A DNA stretch of 18,132 nt from Candidatus Proteinoplasmatales archaeon SG8-5 (GCA_001595885.1 LSSH01000098.1:1-18132), one strand, 5' to 3'; counted from the stretch's first letter, positions 6,501-14,757 are shown. The notes: a model not told the origin generated them from the letters alone. Translations and numbers: made by a program.

Positions 6501-7785
6501 GGAACTGCTGATGAGCTATGGGCTGGTCCTGTCAAAGCTGGGGGACCACAGGGGCGCCGTCGACAGCTTCGAAAAGGTGCTGGTGGCGAACCAGGAGGAC
6601 AGCAATGCCTGGTTCGCACAGGGCACGGCCTTCGAGAAGCTGAGGGAGTACGAGAACGCCCTGCGGTGCTACGACAAGGCCATAGGCCTGGACGCGGACG
6701 ACAAGTTCGCCTGGAACAGCAAGGGCATCGTGCTCATCGAGATGGGCAAGTTCGACAACGCTGTCCGCTGCTTCGAGAGGGCGCTGGAGCTGGACAAGGG
6801 ATTCGGCGCCGCCGCGGACGGGCTGAGGATAGCCAAAGAGAAGATCGCCGCCGCCCAGGTCGAGGACCAGGCCAGAGCGATCCTGAGGCTCGAGTTCGAC
6901 CGCAACCGCCCCGTCTCCCGGGAGGAGGCCTTCAGGGACGCCGGCGTGCCCTACAATAACATCGAGGAGGTGTTCAACTTCCTGACCCGGATAGAGGAGG
7001 TGGCCATCGAGTCGCTGGGGGAGAACGAGCTCCAGGACCTGGAGGCGGCGTCCAGGGACGTGCTCATCAGGTCGATTGGCAGCAGCACAGCCCCGGACAA
7101 GACGCGCATCAGGCTCTCGGACATCGCGTACAACTTCCCTTCGTGGCCCCTATGGAAGGCCAAGATGGTGCTGGGCTACATACAAAGGATTGACAGGATG
7201 AGCTTCCCGCCGCACTCGACACCGGAGCTTGACGAACTTCTGAGACGGGCCATCGACCTCCCGCCGGAGCGCAGGTCCGTGCTAGGCCTGGTCGAGTCAC
7301 TCGGCCTTGGCGTGATGAAGGCCAAGCAGCTGCAGTCCCTGTTGGCAACGTTCAGGGGAGAGGGTTACGTCGCCCCGGAGGTCGAGATAGGCTCGCTGGT
7401 CAGCGACGAGTACGTCAAGCCCATCGAGCGGATGCAGCAGCCCAGGACGGCCCACGTGGCAAAGCCGAAGCCCAAGCCCGCACCCAAGAGCGCCGAGCCC
7501 AAGGGCGATGCGGATCCGAAACTCGCCGGCAAGCACTGCCAGAGCCACGGCCACCTTGCCGTGTTGAGGCACGACTGCGGCGCTTACCTCTGCCACAACT
7601 GCATCAGCGGCGCTTCGAAATGCCCCGCCTGCCGCCGCTCCCTGTACGGTGGGAAATCCAAGGAGAAGGAACCGGAACCCGAGCCCGACGAGCAGGAGGA
7701 GGAGTTCGAGTTCGAGAAGGAGGAGACCGAGCCGAGAAGGGAGCGGACCGACGACGACGTGAAGAGCGAGTATGGGAGACTATAA
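3520..7785 (+). CDS. Giant TPR protein with winged-helix-like region and C-terminal B-box-like zinc finger
   Basis: The 1421-residue product has no signal peptide or membrane segment. Residues about 30-1105 are tetratricopeptide repeats, roughly thirty copies of 34 residues with the usual W-x-x-K-G-x-A-L and Y-x-x-A-x-x-x-Y/F-D-x-A-L-x-L-x-P pattern. Residues about 1117-1162 (beginning QARAILRLEF) and about 1190-1300 look like winged-helix modules. A Pro/Lys-rich linker follows, then a zinc finger with C1340, H1343, C1353, C1358, C1361, C1368 and C1371, which resembles a B-box or treble clef. The last 40 residues are strongly acidic. It is probably a scaffold in the cytoplasm that may contact nucleic acid or partner proteins. 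ATG 3520 follows GGTGAT with good spacing. It appears to be transcribed alone. TPR scaffolds are common; this fusion is less so, and no specific partner can be named. Confidence 0.9.
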   Translation: MSIFDSLGSKEKRLYVKVGKLVEKGRQQASVNQVQQALESYQKAFGLLDQGRDVVTQRRNEFSNLYDAVGYGLLTLNREAEGLKCIDRALSLQPQNLNALIHKGMAFSAQGNHDGALQMYDAAIAIDPDNKAAWSNRGTALARTGRHPEAINAYKKVLSMDELDIATYDRILELTPDDVRMLNSKGVALNKLKRFEDALEVFGQATKADGKSVESWVNRGLCFLHLEMYTEALGCFDKALELKKEDAFIWEQRGNAQYRLEKFKDAADSYTESLRLKSDEVKVWIQKGMALHMTGDYDAACGSFDMALTLEPNNLPALVNKRQSKKALGLHKDVIQVSDVILGIQPGDRHTLIDKARALTELGEYEKALINLDMTIEQTPKDVELLSEKKEVLKRLRRHEAVIDTCDRILALDHRNVEAFHDKASALYALGKYERAVDSLDRLLLIDPEHRDALARKRECMKNLGRHLEVIKVADQFLRFEAKDGDALMDKSVALFNLARYPEAVTSLDQYLEAIPDDASAWNLKGHALARLNQHEDALKFYDRAIELNPKQKIFLDLKGRSLSRLGRYTEAIDHFEKAIELEPNDAELWFSKALAQEGEESFEEAVVSFDKAIALKPDEKNYWFSKGMALDRLDRHVDAVASLDKAIELGPTDRFPHLKKADVLLKLRRYQEAAEACDSVLRMDHMDVEALIRKKEALKFLGNDRGIIDTADRISKIDPKNLEAFHDRAMAEQRLGQHEHALRSVDRALALEPDNVTLMKTQRASLVALNRLDDIVTVTSRILELDPRDVQSWSDKTSALTKMGKMADALQSCDQALQMDSENPALWITKAELLLTVRRDAEALEAFDRALKASPGDRKALNLKGLALMSMERPDEAIRCYDEALQGSPGDVELLNNKGLALMRSQRFEEALGTFSEALGIDGSNPETWINMGLLKMEAKDYDESLRNINKAIEVGGSRREFLAAKGRVYEAMENLDESKYWYQQALGMGEDPELLMSYGLVLSKLGDHRGAVDSFEKVLVANQEDSNAWFAQGTAFEKLREYENALRCYDKAIGLDADDKFAWNSKGIVLIEMGKFDNAVRCFERALELDKGFGAAADGLRIAKEKIAAAQVEDQARAILRLEFDRNRPVSREEAFRDAGVPYNNIEEVFNFLTRIEEVAIESLGENELQDLEAASRDVLIRSIGSSTAPDKTRIRLSDIAYNFPSWPLWKAKMVLGYIQRIDRMSFPPHSTPELDELLRRAIDLPPERRSVLGLVESLGLGVMKAKQLQSLLATFRGEGYVAPEVEIGSLVSDEYVKPIERMQQPRTAHVAKPKPKPAPKSAEPKGDADPKLAGKHCQSHGHLAVLRHDCGAYLCHNCISGASKCPACRRSLYGGKSKEKEPEPEPDEQEEEFEFEKEETEPRRERTDDDVKSEYGRL

Positions 7786-7895
7786 GGCCGTAAGGAGCAT
7801 CGGTTAATTTGTGAGAAACTTCAACTCGTCCTCAACCCTAGGTAAGTGCTCTTCTCCATCGGGCGATTGCGTGAAAAGAAATGTACAATCAGAAA

Positions 7896-7904
7896 TTATA
7901 AATA
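7896..7904 (+). promoter_or_regulatory. Strong TATA box for the LamG/kelch protein gene
   Basis: TTATAAATA is close to the archaeal consensus and lies 41 bases before ATG 7945, predicting a leader of about 15-20 bases. GAGGGG at 7934-7939 is the ribosome binding site. The rest of the 159-base gap after the TPR gene shows no clear terminator. Confidence 0.7.
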
Positions 7905-7944
7905 GACTTCCTTTCATATCTATTTTCCTATTTGAGGGGCTTGG

Positions 7945-10900
7945 ATGGATACGAGGAAATTGTCCGCGACAGTATTGGTGATGGCGTTCCTTCTCAGTTG
8001 TTTATACGTTATTCCGGGGCAGACCGGAGCCACAAGCGATTATATCGTGGACATAGGAGGTCCCGCCGGCACCACCTTCAACGACGTTCTCTGGGAGAAG
8101 ACGAGAACCGGGGCGTGGTTCGTTGGCAATGATTCAGCGAACGGCGCCATCTATCGGTATGACCTTCCCACTGAAGGCTGGGGGCCGCTGGGGGCCGCAG
8201 CCATCCCCGGGAACTCCTACAAGGCCATTGACAGGACTTCGACCCATTATTGGTCCGACACCGCCGAAGGTGGAAACACCGGCTGGACAACGAACACGTG
8301 GTTCGGAGAGCAGCCGGGCACCATCGTCGCCGAATGGAAGTTCAACGAGGGCTCAGGAACGCTGATAAGGGATTCGAGCGAGTACAATCACGACGGCAGC
8401 CTTGTGAATGCCAACCTGAGCACCTGCTGGATAGACGGCATGAAGGGCAAGGCCATCAACTTCGATAACCCAACCGACCACGTGCAGGTCACCAACGTGG
8501 CCGGCATCACCTCCGGCTCCTTCTCCGGTGATTGCTGGATAAGGAAGAACACGCACACGAACTTCGGAGGGATAGTCGCCAAATACGGGACGGGAGGATG
8601 GTTCGTAGCCGACCAGACGGACGGCACGATTCGGTTCTACCTGCACGACGGAGCCTCAAACGTCTTCAGGGACTCGAGCTTCGTCTCGCTGAACACCTGG
8701 CATCACCTGGCCTGGGTGTACAACGACACGTCAGGCAACATACACTTCTACATCGACGGGCAGGAGGACTATTCCCAAGCCAGCGTGAATCCGCTGAGAT
8801 CGATATCCACCCTAACCATCGGAAGGCACGCCAGCAATTACTTCGACGGCGCCATCGACAATGTCAGGCTGGTCAACCGTGTGATAACGCCAGAGGAGAT
8901 CTGGAACTATTACAACCAGACCTACGATCTGGTAGGCGAGTGGAAGTTCAGCGAGGGCTCGGGAACCGTGACCGAGGACTCCAGCCAGCACAACAATTAT
9001 GGCACTCTCGTCAACATGGAGCCGGGAGACTGGATACCCGGTCTATCGGGCAACACCCTGGTCTTCGACGGGGTAAACGAGAGCGTGGACATCGCCGACG
9101 ACCCCGCGCTGAACCTCTCCAACACGTTCACAATCGAGGCCTGGATATACATGTTCAACGCCAACAAATGGCAGACAATAGTGGGCAAGGCCATAGCGAA
9201 CAACGCCCTGGGCATATCCTATCTCCTGAAGGTAAGCGGTTCCAACAACCTGCAGATAGTGCTCAGCAACGGGTCCACGACCGAATACTACTACAGCGAC
9301 TCGCCGCTGATGGCCAACAATTGGTATCATGTCGCCGTGGTCGCGACCGGCTCTCAATATCGATTCTACGTCAACGGGCAACCAGACGGGTCAGACCCGC
9401 AGACCTTTACACCGCAGGCCTTGGCCTCACCATTCAGGATAGGCACCACGGCGAACACCCAATACTTCGACGGCGCCATCGACGAGGTCAGGATATGGAA
9501 TTATTCACTCTCCGGCGATGACATCAACAACCACTTCCTGAGATATGTCGATTATTATGTCGAGGACCAGAGCAGGGCTGGGGAGTGGAAGCTCGACGAA
9601 GGCAGCGGGCTCACAGCCTTCGACAGCGGAATATATAACAAACACGGTTCTCTCGTCAACATGGACGACTCAGACTGGGTTGACGGCATCTCCGGTAAGG
9701 CGCTCTTCTTCGACGGCGTCGACGGCGGTAACCGGGTGAACCTGCCCACCGACCCGATATTCCAGCCAAACGACCAGTTGACCCTCGAGGCATGGGTGAA
9801 GTTAAATGAAACGTCATGGGAACCAATTATAACAGGCGGCACTATCAGCTATTCCCTTGAGGTTCAGGGCGGCAATGCATACTTTGGCCTGAATCTGGGA
9901 GGACTCACAGAATTGTGGGGAACCACAACCTTGCTGACTGGCAAGTGGTATCATCTTGCAGCCACGTATGACGGAAGTGTCATGCGACTCTATGTCAACG
10001 GTGTCCAGGACAATTTATTAAGTGTATCTGGTGTTATAGGTTATCCCTCATTCAACAATCTTCATATCGGATATTATTCTGCGAGCACCACGGTAACTCA
10101 TGGTATCATCGATGAGGCCAGTATATGGACGCGCCCGATGAACGCGACCGAGATATCCGAAAGATATTTGAAATTGAACACGCCGTCCTGGCACCGCGTG
10201 GACCCGACCACGCTCCCGCTGGCGGCCTCGGGCACGGCCCACGGGAGCGCCAAGTCGCCCGATAACATCTACTGGTTCGGAAGCCTGAACACGGGAAGCT
10301 ACGACGACGGGACCCGGGTGGCCGGAAGCCTTGTATCGCCGCCCATATGGATGCCGGCCATATCATCGGTGGGAGCGGTGGCCTTCTCCCATTGGTTCGA
10401 GGTGGAATCGAGTGCCGGTCCCAGTTATGACAACATGATTGTTTCAATTAAGAACATGTCCGACCCCGGCTGGACGCAGCTGGGCAAATGGGACAGCAAC
10501 GACGCTTCCTTTACAGACTGGAGGAACGAGATTTTATGGTCCAACTTCACGCTGGGCAACTTCGTGCAGCTGAACTTCACCTTCGATTCGATGGACACGG
10601 AATCCAACGGCTTCGCCGGCTGGCACATCGATGATATTGTCATCGTGACCAACGACATGATGATAGTCGTTGGCAAGCCGGGAGGCCCGGGATATTCCGC
10701 ATACAGCACAGACGGGTTCTCGAAGTTCGCAAACATAGGCGGATTGAACACTGTGACCTTCAACGATGTCGCGGCGGGCACGGTTGGCGCCACGTTCTTC
10801 GCGGTCGGGACCAACGGGAACGCCTTCTATTACAACAACACGGCCGTGGACTTCAACGGCTCGTACTTCTTCGTTGTCGGATACGATTCAGTAGGCAACG

Positions 10901-13410
10901 GTGTTGCATACTACATCACCGAATGGGAGCTCTACTTCGGTTACCATAACATGCACGCCTTCAGGGGCGCAAAGCCGCCATGGAAGCTCAACGACGTGGA
11001 CTGGAGCAACAAGTTCCCCACCGAGAAGGGCAAGGGCCTCGGCATCGTGGTTGCCGACGGGACCGCCATGAGCTTCTCCGACCCCGAGCTGTGGTATAAC
11101 AAGACCAAGAATACGAATCCGATGAACAGGCGGATGCACGCCATGGTCTATGTCCCGGACCAGGACAGGACCGTGCTCTTTGGAGGCCACAATCCCAGCG
11201 ATACCGACTACGGGGACACAATGGCATATGACGCCGATACCAATTCCTGGCAGTTGATGCCAGTCAGCGGAGGCAGCCCACCGAGCGCGAGGCACGGGCA
11301 TGCCATGGCCTATGATGACGCGAACAACGTCGTGGTCATGTTCGGAGGTTACGACGGCGGCTACAACGGCGAAACCTGGCTCTACGACCTGGCGAATGAC
11401 ACCTGGACGCAGAAGTTCCCTGCTTCACCGCCCTCCGCCAGATGGGGCCACACGATGACCTACAACTCCAACGACGGCCTGATATATCTCTTCGGCGGTG
11501 AGGACTTGGGCGGCTTTGATTCGGAGACTTGGACGTATGACGTGACCAACGGAGCCGAAGGGACCTGGACCTACCTGACCAGCACAGGACCCACAGCCAG
11601 GTACTTCTCCGCCATGTCGTACGACCGGCCCAACAACGCCCTGATACTCTACGGAGGTAACGACGGCGTAGTCCTCGGCGAAACCTGGGTGTTCATCAGC
11701 GGCTCATGGTCCCCGAGAACCCCGGCATCCAATCCAGGGCCCAGGTTCGGTCATTCAGGCACTTTCTGTTCCGGATTGGGAGGTTCCCTCATATTCGCGG
11801 GAAACGACGGGACCGATGATAAGAACGACATCTGGACCTATGACCTGACCGACGGACCTGACGGTAGTTGGACGCCGCATGTTGGCGTGAGAGCTCCGGA
11901 GCCGGTCTCGTTCTCGAGAATCGTGCACGATACAGAATCAAAGAAATTGATAACGTTCGGCGGCGACGGTGGCTTCGTCAGCAACGAGACCTGGATAGCC
12001 GACTACAGCACTCCCTGGAACGGCGACATCGTCAACCCGGCAATCGGGACGAACGGCGAGAACTTCACCGCGGCGTCCTGGGACAACACGGGTTACAATG
12101 CCACGTTCATCGGCAACGATTATCCGGGCAACAAGGGAGTGATCTATTCGTATTACATGGGCAACTATCACGTGACCATGGTCCCCGACCAGGCCAACAC
12201 GCTGTCGGGCCACAGGCTTTACGGCATTGACTTCAAACCCGGCAATTATGGGATACAGACCGCGCTGATCTCGGGGGCAAGCGGCTTCAAGTTCCTCGCG
12301 TCCGCCATCGACCAGAGCACCACCATCCTGATAGATGCCTCCTATCCGAACATATTCAGCATCGACATGTGGGCGCAGACCGACCCGGCGCGGACCTCCA
12401 CCCTGAACACACAGGTCAATGCGGATGCCAATTACACATTCTTCGTGGAGGCGAATTATACATTGGGCAACCTGGACGCCTGGAACAGCGTGGAGCTGAA
12501 CCTCTCGGCCTGGTTCGACGGCGGCTCCCTGGGCATCCTCTCCGACCCGCCAGACGCATCATGGTCCGCAGCGAACGCCAGGACCCAGCAGTTCCAGTTG
12601 TACTATAACGTGGCGAACGGCACCTCCTGGATGCACTACCCGCAGGGAGCCCCGAACGAGTTCTCCATCCAGGACGTATGGCTGGACCCGATGATCTATG
12701 GAGGCCCGGGGGAGTTCCGCCATCACGTGTACATCAACGTCACCTTCATGCACCAGACCACATCAGCGAACGGCAACAACTTCCTTAACGGCCCGGCCTT
12801 CGGCGGCAGGATATGGGAGAAGAACGACGCACTGAACGATCCTTCCACATGGGACTTCCGCGTAGGAGTGTACGACGTGGGCAACACCGGAGCGGTCAAC
12901 TATTCCTACGAGGAGTTCGGCATCAATGACCTGGTGGCCATCAGCGTCACGGGCAACCCCACCCTGAACGCTCCGCCGGGAACCGCTTCCACGCTTATGA
13001 ACAACCCGAGCCAGATTACCTATTCGACCAATGCCCCTTACTGGGTGAACGTCTCTCTCGTGGGGGACTTATTGCGGGGCGGAGTCGGACCCGATTTCGT
13101 GCCGACCACAGACATCGCCGTGCGGAATGCCAACGTCAACGCGACGGCATCCTATTCGGAAATACCCGTAAGCGGGGGCCCGGTGAACTTCGCCGGTCCA
13201 GGTCTGGCCAATGAGCTCTGCATTTGGGGTACAGACATGCCGCCGCCAACACCGCTGATCGAACCCCTGAACGGCACCACGGCCTGCGGTCCGTGGAGCT
13301 CGAACTACAACGGGGCCTCAGTCACGCAGGTTGATTGGTGGGCAGCAGTACCCATCGTCCCTGAAGGTAATTACTGGACTACGATCACCATAAGGATAGA
13401 AACATACTGA
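7945..13410 (+). CDS. Giant secreted protein: three LamG domains, jelly-roll, kelch propeller
   Basis: The 1821-residue product starts with a signal peptide (K5, then a hydrophobic stretch to about residue 21, small residues near 28-30). Three tandem LamG/concanavalin-like domains start at about 127, 329 and 545. Each opens with EWKF/L-x-E-G-S-G and contains the W-Y/H-H-L/V-A and G-x-I-D-E/N-V-R/S signatures of sugar- or protein-binding lectin folds. Residues about 747-905 form a jelly-roll ending in the GWHIDDIVIV motif seen in MAM-like secreted domains. Residues about 1059-1357 are kelch repeats (FGG ... GETWLYD ... W), about six blades. The final 460 residues are beta-rich and unassigned. 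There is no C-terminal membrane anchor, so the protein is released or held by partners. It is probably an adhesin or surface protein; no enzyme motif is visible. It appears to be monocistronic. Confidence 0.9.
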   Translation: MDTRKLSATVLVMAFLLSCLYVIPGQTGATSDYIVDIGGPAGTTFNDVLWEKTRTGAWFVGNDSANGAIYRYDLPTEGWGPLGAAAIPGNSYKAIDRTSTHYWSDTAEGGNTGWTTNTWFGEQPGTIVAEWKFNEGSGTLIRDSSEYNHDGSLVNANLSTCWIDGMKGKAINFDNPTDHVQVTNVAGITSGSFSGDCWIRKNTHTNFGGIVAKYGTGGWFVADQTDGTIRFYLHDGASNVFRDSSFVSLNTWHHLAWVYNDTSGNIHFYIDGQEDYSQASVNPLRSISTLTIGRHASNYFDGAIDNVRLVNRVITPEEIWNYYNQTYDLVGEWKFSEGSGTVTEDSSQHNNYGTLVNMEPGDWIPGLSGNTLVFDGVNESVDIADDPALNLSNTFTIEAWIYMFNANKWQTIVGKAIANNALGISYLLKVSGSNNLQIVLSNGSTTEYYYSDSPLMANNWYHVAVVATGSQYRFYVNGQPDGSDPQTFTPQALASPFRIGTTANTQYFDGAIDEVRIWNYSLSGDDINNHFLRYVDYYVEDQSRAGEWKLDEGSGLTAFDSGIYNKHGSLVNMDDSDWVDGISGKALFFDGVDGGNRVNLPTDPIFQPNDQLTLEAWVKLNETSWEPIITGGTISYSLEVQGGNAYFGLNLGGLTELWGTTTLLTGKWYHLAATYDGSVMRLYVNGVQDNLLSVSGVIGYPSFNNLHIGYYSASTTVTHGIIDEASIWTRPMNATEISERYLKLNTPSWHRVDPTTLPLAASGTAHGSAKSPDNIYWFGSLNTGSYDDGTRVAGSLVSPPIWMPAISSVGAVAFSHWFEVESSAGPSYDNMIVSIKNMSDPGWTQLGKWDSNDASFTDWRNEILWSNFTLGNFVQLNFTFDSMDTESNGFAGWHIDDIVIVTNDMMIVVGKPGGPGYSAYSTDGFSKFANIGGLNTVTFNDVAAGTVGATFFAVGTNGNAFYYNNTAVDFNGSYFFVVGYDSVGNGVAYYITEWELYFGYHNMHAFRGAKPPWKLNDVDWSNKFPTEKGKGLGIVVADGTAMSFSDPELWYNKTKNTNPMNRRMHAMVYVPDQDRTVLFGGHNPSDTDYGDTMAYDADTNSWQLMPVSGGSPPSARHGHAMAYDDANNVVVMFGGYDGGYNGETWLYDLANDTWTQKFPASPPSARWGHTMTYNSNDGLIYLFGGEDLGGFDSETWTYDVTNGAEGTWTYLTSTGPTARYFSAMSYDRPNNALILYGGNDGVVLGETWVFISGSWSPRTPASNPGPRFGHSGTFCSGLGGSLIFAGNDGTDDKNDIWTYDLTDGPDGSWTPHVGVRAPEPVSFSRIVHDTESKKLITFGGDGGFVSNETWIADYSTPWNGDIVNPAIGTNGENFTAASWDNTGYNATFIGNDYPGNKGVIYSYYMGNYHVTMVPDQANTLSGHRLYGIDFKPGNYGIQTALISGASGFKFLASAIDQSTTILIDASYPNIFSIDMWAQTDPARTSTLNTQVNADANYTFFVEANYTLGNLDAWNSVELNLSAWFDGGSLGILSDPPDASWSAANARTQQFQLYYNVANGTSWMHYPQGAPNEFSIQDVWLDPMIYGGPGEFRHHVYINVTFMHQTTSANGNNFLNGPAFGGRIWEKNDALNDPSTWDFRVGVYDVGNTGAVNYSYEEFGINDLVAISVTGNPTLNAPPGTASTLMNNPSQITYSTNAPYWVNVSLVGDLLRGGVGPDFVPTTDIAVRNANVNATASYSEIPVSGGPVNFAGPGLANELCIWGTDMPPPTPLIEPLNGTTACGPWSSNYNGASVTQVDWWAAVPIVPEGNYWTTITIRIETY
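8322..10185 (+). repeat. Three tandem LamG-domain units within the secreted protein gene
   Basis: Three units of about 600-650 bases start near 8325, 8929 and 9577. Each begins with a nearly identical run encoding E-W-K-F/L, then two to three acidic or asparagine residues, G-S-G, and later S-L-V-N and the F-D-G signature. DNA similarity is highest at the starts of the units (gagtggaag repeated), which indicates internal domain duplication. The third unit carries a more A/T-rich middle than the first two. Confidence 0.75.
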
Positions 13411-13430
13411 TTACCAATCAGATTTATTAT
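13408..13430 (+). terminator. Weak hairpin and T-rich tract after the LamG/kelch gene
   Basis: TGATT-ACC-AATCA (13408-13420) can form a five-pair hairpin that includes the stop codon. It is followed by GATTTATTAT. The stem is short, so this may instead simply be the A/T-rich promoter element of the next transcript. Confidence 0.25.
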
Positions 13431-13452
13431 ACATAACAATTCCGAGCGAGCA

Positions 13453-13525
13453 GGCCGATGCGGAGTTTCTCTGGGAACGATGAGCATACTTGTTTTCCGA
13501 AGTTTTTCTTTGCGTAGCATCGGCC
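13453..13525 (+). ncRNA. Candidate structured RNA closed by a 9-bp stem
   Basis: GGCCGATGC (13453-13461) and GCATCGGCC (13517-13525) pair perfectly around a 55-base interior. A TATA-like TTTATTATA (13423-13431) lies about 25 bases upstream, which would place a transcript's 5' end at the start of the stem. The interior lacks a tRNA T-arm motif, and I could not match it to a C/D or H/ACA guide RNA. A long operator or a chance repeat remains possible. Confidence 0.3.
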
Positions 13526-13546
13526 AGCACAACGAGGAACCCAAAG

Positions 13547-13573
13547 AAAAAGCTCCGGGTAAGCTTTTTAAAC
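13547..13573 (+). promoter_or_regulatory. Inverted repeat overlapping the TATA box of the RAD55-like gene
   Basis: AAAAAGCT (13547-13554) and AGCTTTTT (13562-13569) form a perfect 8-bp stem with a 7-base loop ending in a T-run. It merges into TTTTTAAA (13566-13573), a good TATA element 30 bases before ATG 13603. It could act as an operator on this promoter, as the terminator of the upstream RNA candidate, or as both. Confidence 0.5.
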
Positions 13574-13602
13574 CACATAATCCTTTATTGGTCGGGGATT
13601 CT

Positions 13603-14205
13603 ATGTCAGAGATGCGCATAAAGACCTATATCGAGGGACTAGACGAAAAGATGCAGGGCGGAATACCGGCGGGTAGCGTCGTGCTGCTGGTCGGTGAGCC
13701 AGGGACCATGAAGTCATCGGTCGCGTACAACATCCTTTACAACAATGCAAAGGAGAACGGGACCAAGGGACTCTAGAAGAAACTGACCCAGTTGAGAGAA
13801 CAGAGCTGGGTGCAGGTCTTCAAGATGTACACAAAGAATCTCAAGGAGAGCTCCGACTACGGCATCCTTGTGATAGATTCCCTGCCTGTCCTGGAGGTTC
13901 TGGCCAGGTTCGACAATCCCCGTGAGGAGTTGTTCCACCTGTTCGAGTGGCTGAGGGACCTCGGCGTCACCACCTTGCTCATATCCGAGATGAACCCGGA
14001 CTCGAGGGCCTACGCCGACAAGGGCGAGGACTTCCTTGCGGACGGCATCATGTACCTGAGGATGCAGGAGACCGGCGACGTCAGCGTCCAGAGGCAGATA
14101 CGCGTGGTGAAGATGAGGGCGACCGAGCACAACACGGACTATCATACCATGCTGTTCGACGACGGGCAATTCAAGGCCACGAAGGTCCTAGGAACCAAGG
14201 TCTGA
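13603..14205 (+). pseudogene. RAD55/KaiC-like ATPase, interrupted by in-frame amber with apparent internal deletion
   Basis: The first 57 codons (ATG 13603) read as the start of a RecA-fold RAD55/KaiC-like ATPase, with GLDEKMQGGIPAGSVVLL and a Walker A variant GEPGTMKSS. At 13774-13776 a TAG stops the frame. The same frame continues without any shift for 142 codons to the TGA at 14203. It contains Walker B (YGILVIDSL) and the normal C-terminal core (TTLLISEMN, ADGIMYL, RQIRVVKMR). Only about 55 residues separate Walker A from Walker B, where about 100 are usual. The missing part includes the strand after NGTKGL that normally carries the catalytic glutamate. An in-frame deletion joining TA- to -G would create exactly this TAG. 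I therefore call it a pseudogene or an assembly error. The downstream half could also restart at ATG 13827. It leads a cluster with two small GTPases. Confidence 0.75.
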
Positions 14206-14214
14206 GGAGATAAT

Positions 14215-14757
14215 TTGGCGGATAAGAAGGTCAAGGTCAAGGTTTGTCTCGTAGGCGAGAACGCGGTGGGCAAGACCAGTCTGATCAAGAAGTTCGTCCT
14301 CGACATCTTTGACGACAGCTACATCACCACCATCGGTACGAAGATCACAAAGAAGACCATGACCTTCGAGAGGGCTGACCACATATCGATGGACATGATG
14401 ATATGGGATATCATGGGCCAGGCCAGCTTCAGGTCGCTTCTTCAGGACGCATATTTCTACGGGGCGCACGGTGTTCTGGCCGTTGCAGACAGCACTAGGG
14501 CCTCGACGGTCGGCTCGCTGCACGAGTGGCTCGACTCCACGAAGCAGGTCGTGGGCGAGGTTCCGGTAGTCTTCCTGGCGAACAAGGTAGACCTCTCCAA
14601 CGAGCTGGAGGTCACGCAGGACCTGCTGGATTCTGAGCTGGGTAAATACGATTCCAAGCCCATGTTCAGCAGCGCCAAGACAGGCCAGAACGTTGCGGAA
14701 GCATTCCAGACCCTCGGAGAGAGGATACTCGACACGAAATTCCCGGAACTCGGATGA
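14215..14757 (+). CDS. Rab/Ras-like small GTPase, 180 aa
   Basis: All five G-box motifs are present: G1 GENAVGKT (14-21), switch I threonine T39 in TTIGTK, G3 DIMGQ (65-69) with the catalytic glutamine, G4 NKVD (123-126) and G5 SAK (153-155). WDIMGQASFRSL closely parallels the eukaryotic Rab WDTAGQ segment, so it should bind and slowly hydrolyse GTP as a switch. There is no C-terminal cysteine for prenylation and no membrane segment. The start is a TTG at 14215, chosen because GAGGAG lies just upstream and the protein begins as expected (MADKKVKVKVCLVG). It follows the RAD55-like gene by 9 bases, so the two were one operon. Effector and exchange factor are unknown. Confidence 0.9.
   Translation: MADKKVKVKVCLVGENAVGKTSLIKKFVLDIFDDSYITTIGTKITKKTMTFERADHISMDMMIWDIMGQASFRSLLQDAYFYGAHGVLAVADSTRASTVGSLHEWLDSTKQVVGEVPVVFLANKVDLSNELEVTQDLLDSELGKYDSKPMFSSAKTGQNVAEAFQTLGERILDTKFPELG

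Noticed and set aside
8322..10185. CRISPR-like or transposon-related direct repeats
   Set aside because: The repeats are diverged protein-domain duplications in frame, with no short regular repeat-spacer pattern and no transposase.
13453..13525. tRNA gene, suggested by about 73 bases closed by a stem
   Set aside because: The stem is 9 rather than 7 pairs, and there is no T-arm GTTC motif or recognisable anticodon arm.
13480..13602. Upstream in-frame extension of the RAD55-like protein
   Set aside because: It would translate through the hairpin and TATA box; the family normally begins near MSEMRIKTYIEG, and ATG 13603 has a suitable leader.
13774..13776. Amber codon read as pyrrolysine in the RAD55-like gene
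   Set aside because: Insertion of one residue would not restore the roughly 45 residues missing between Walker A and Walker B, so a deletion explains the site better.
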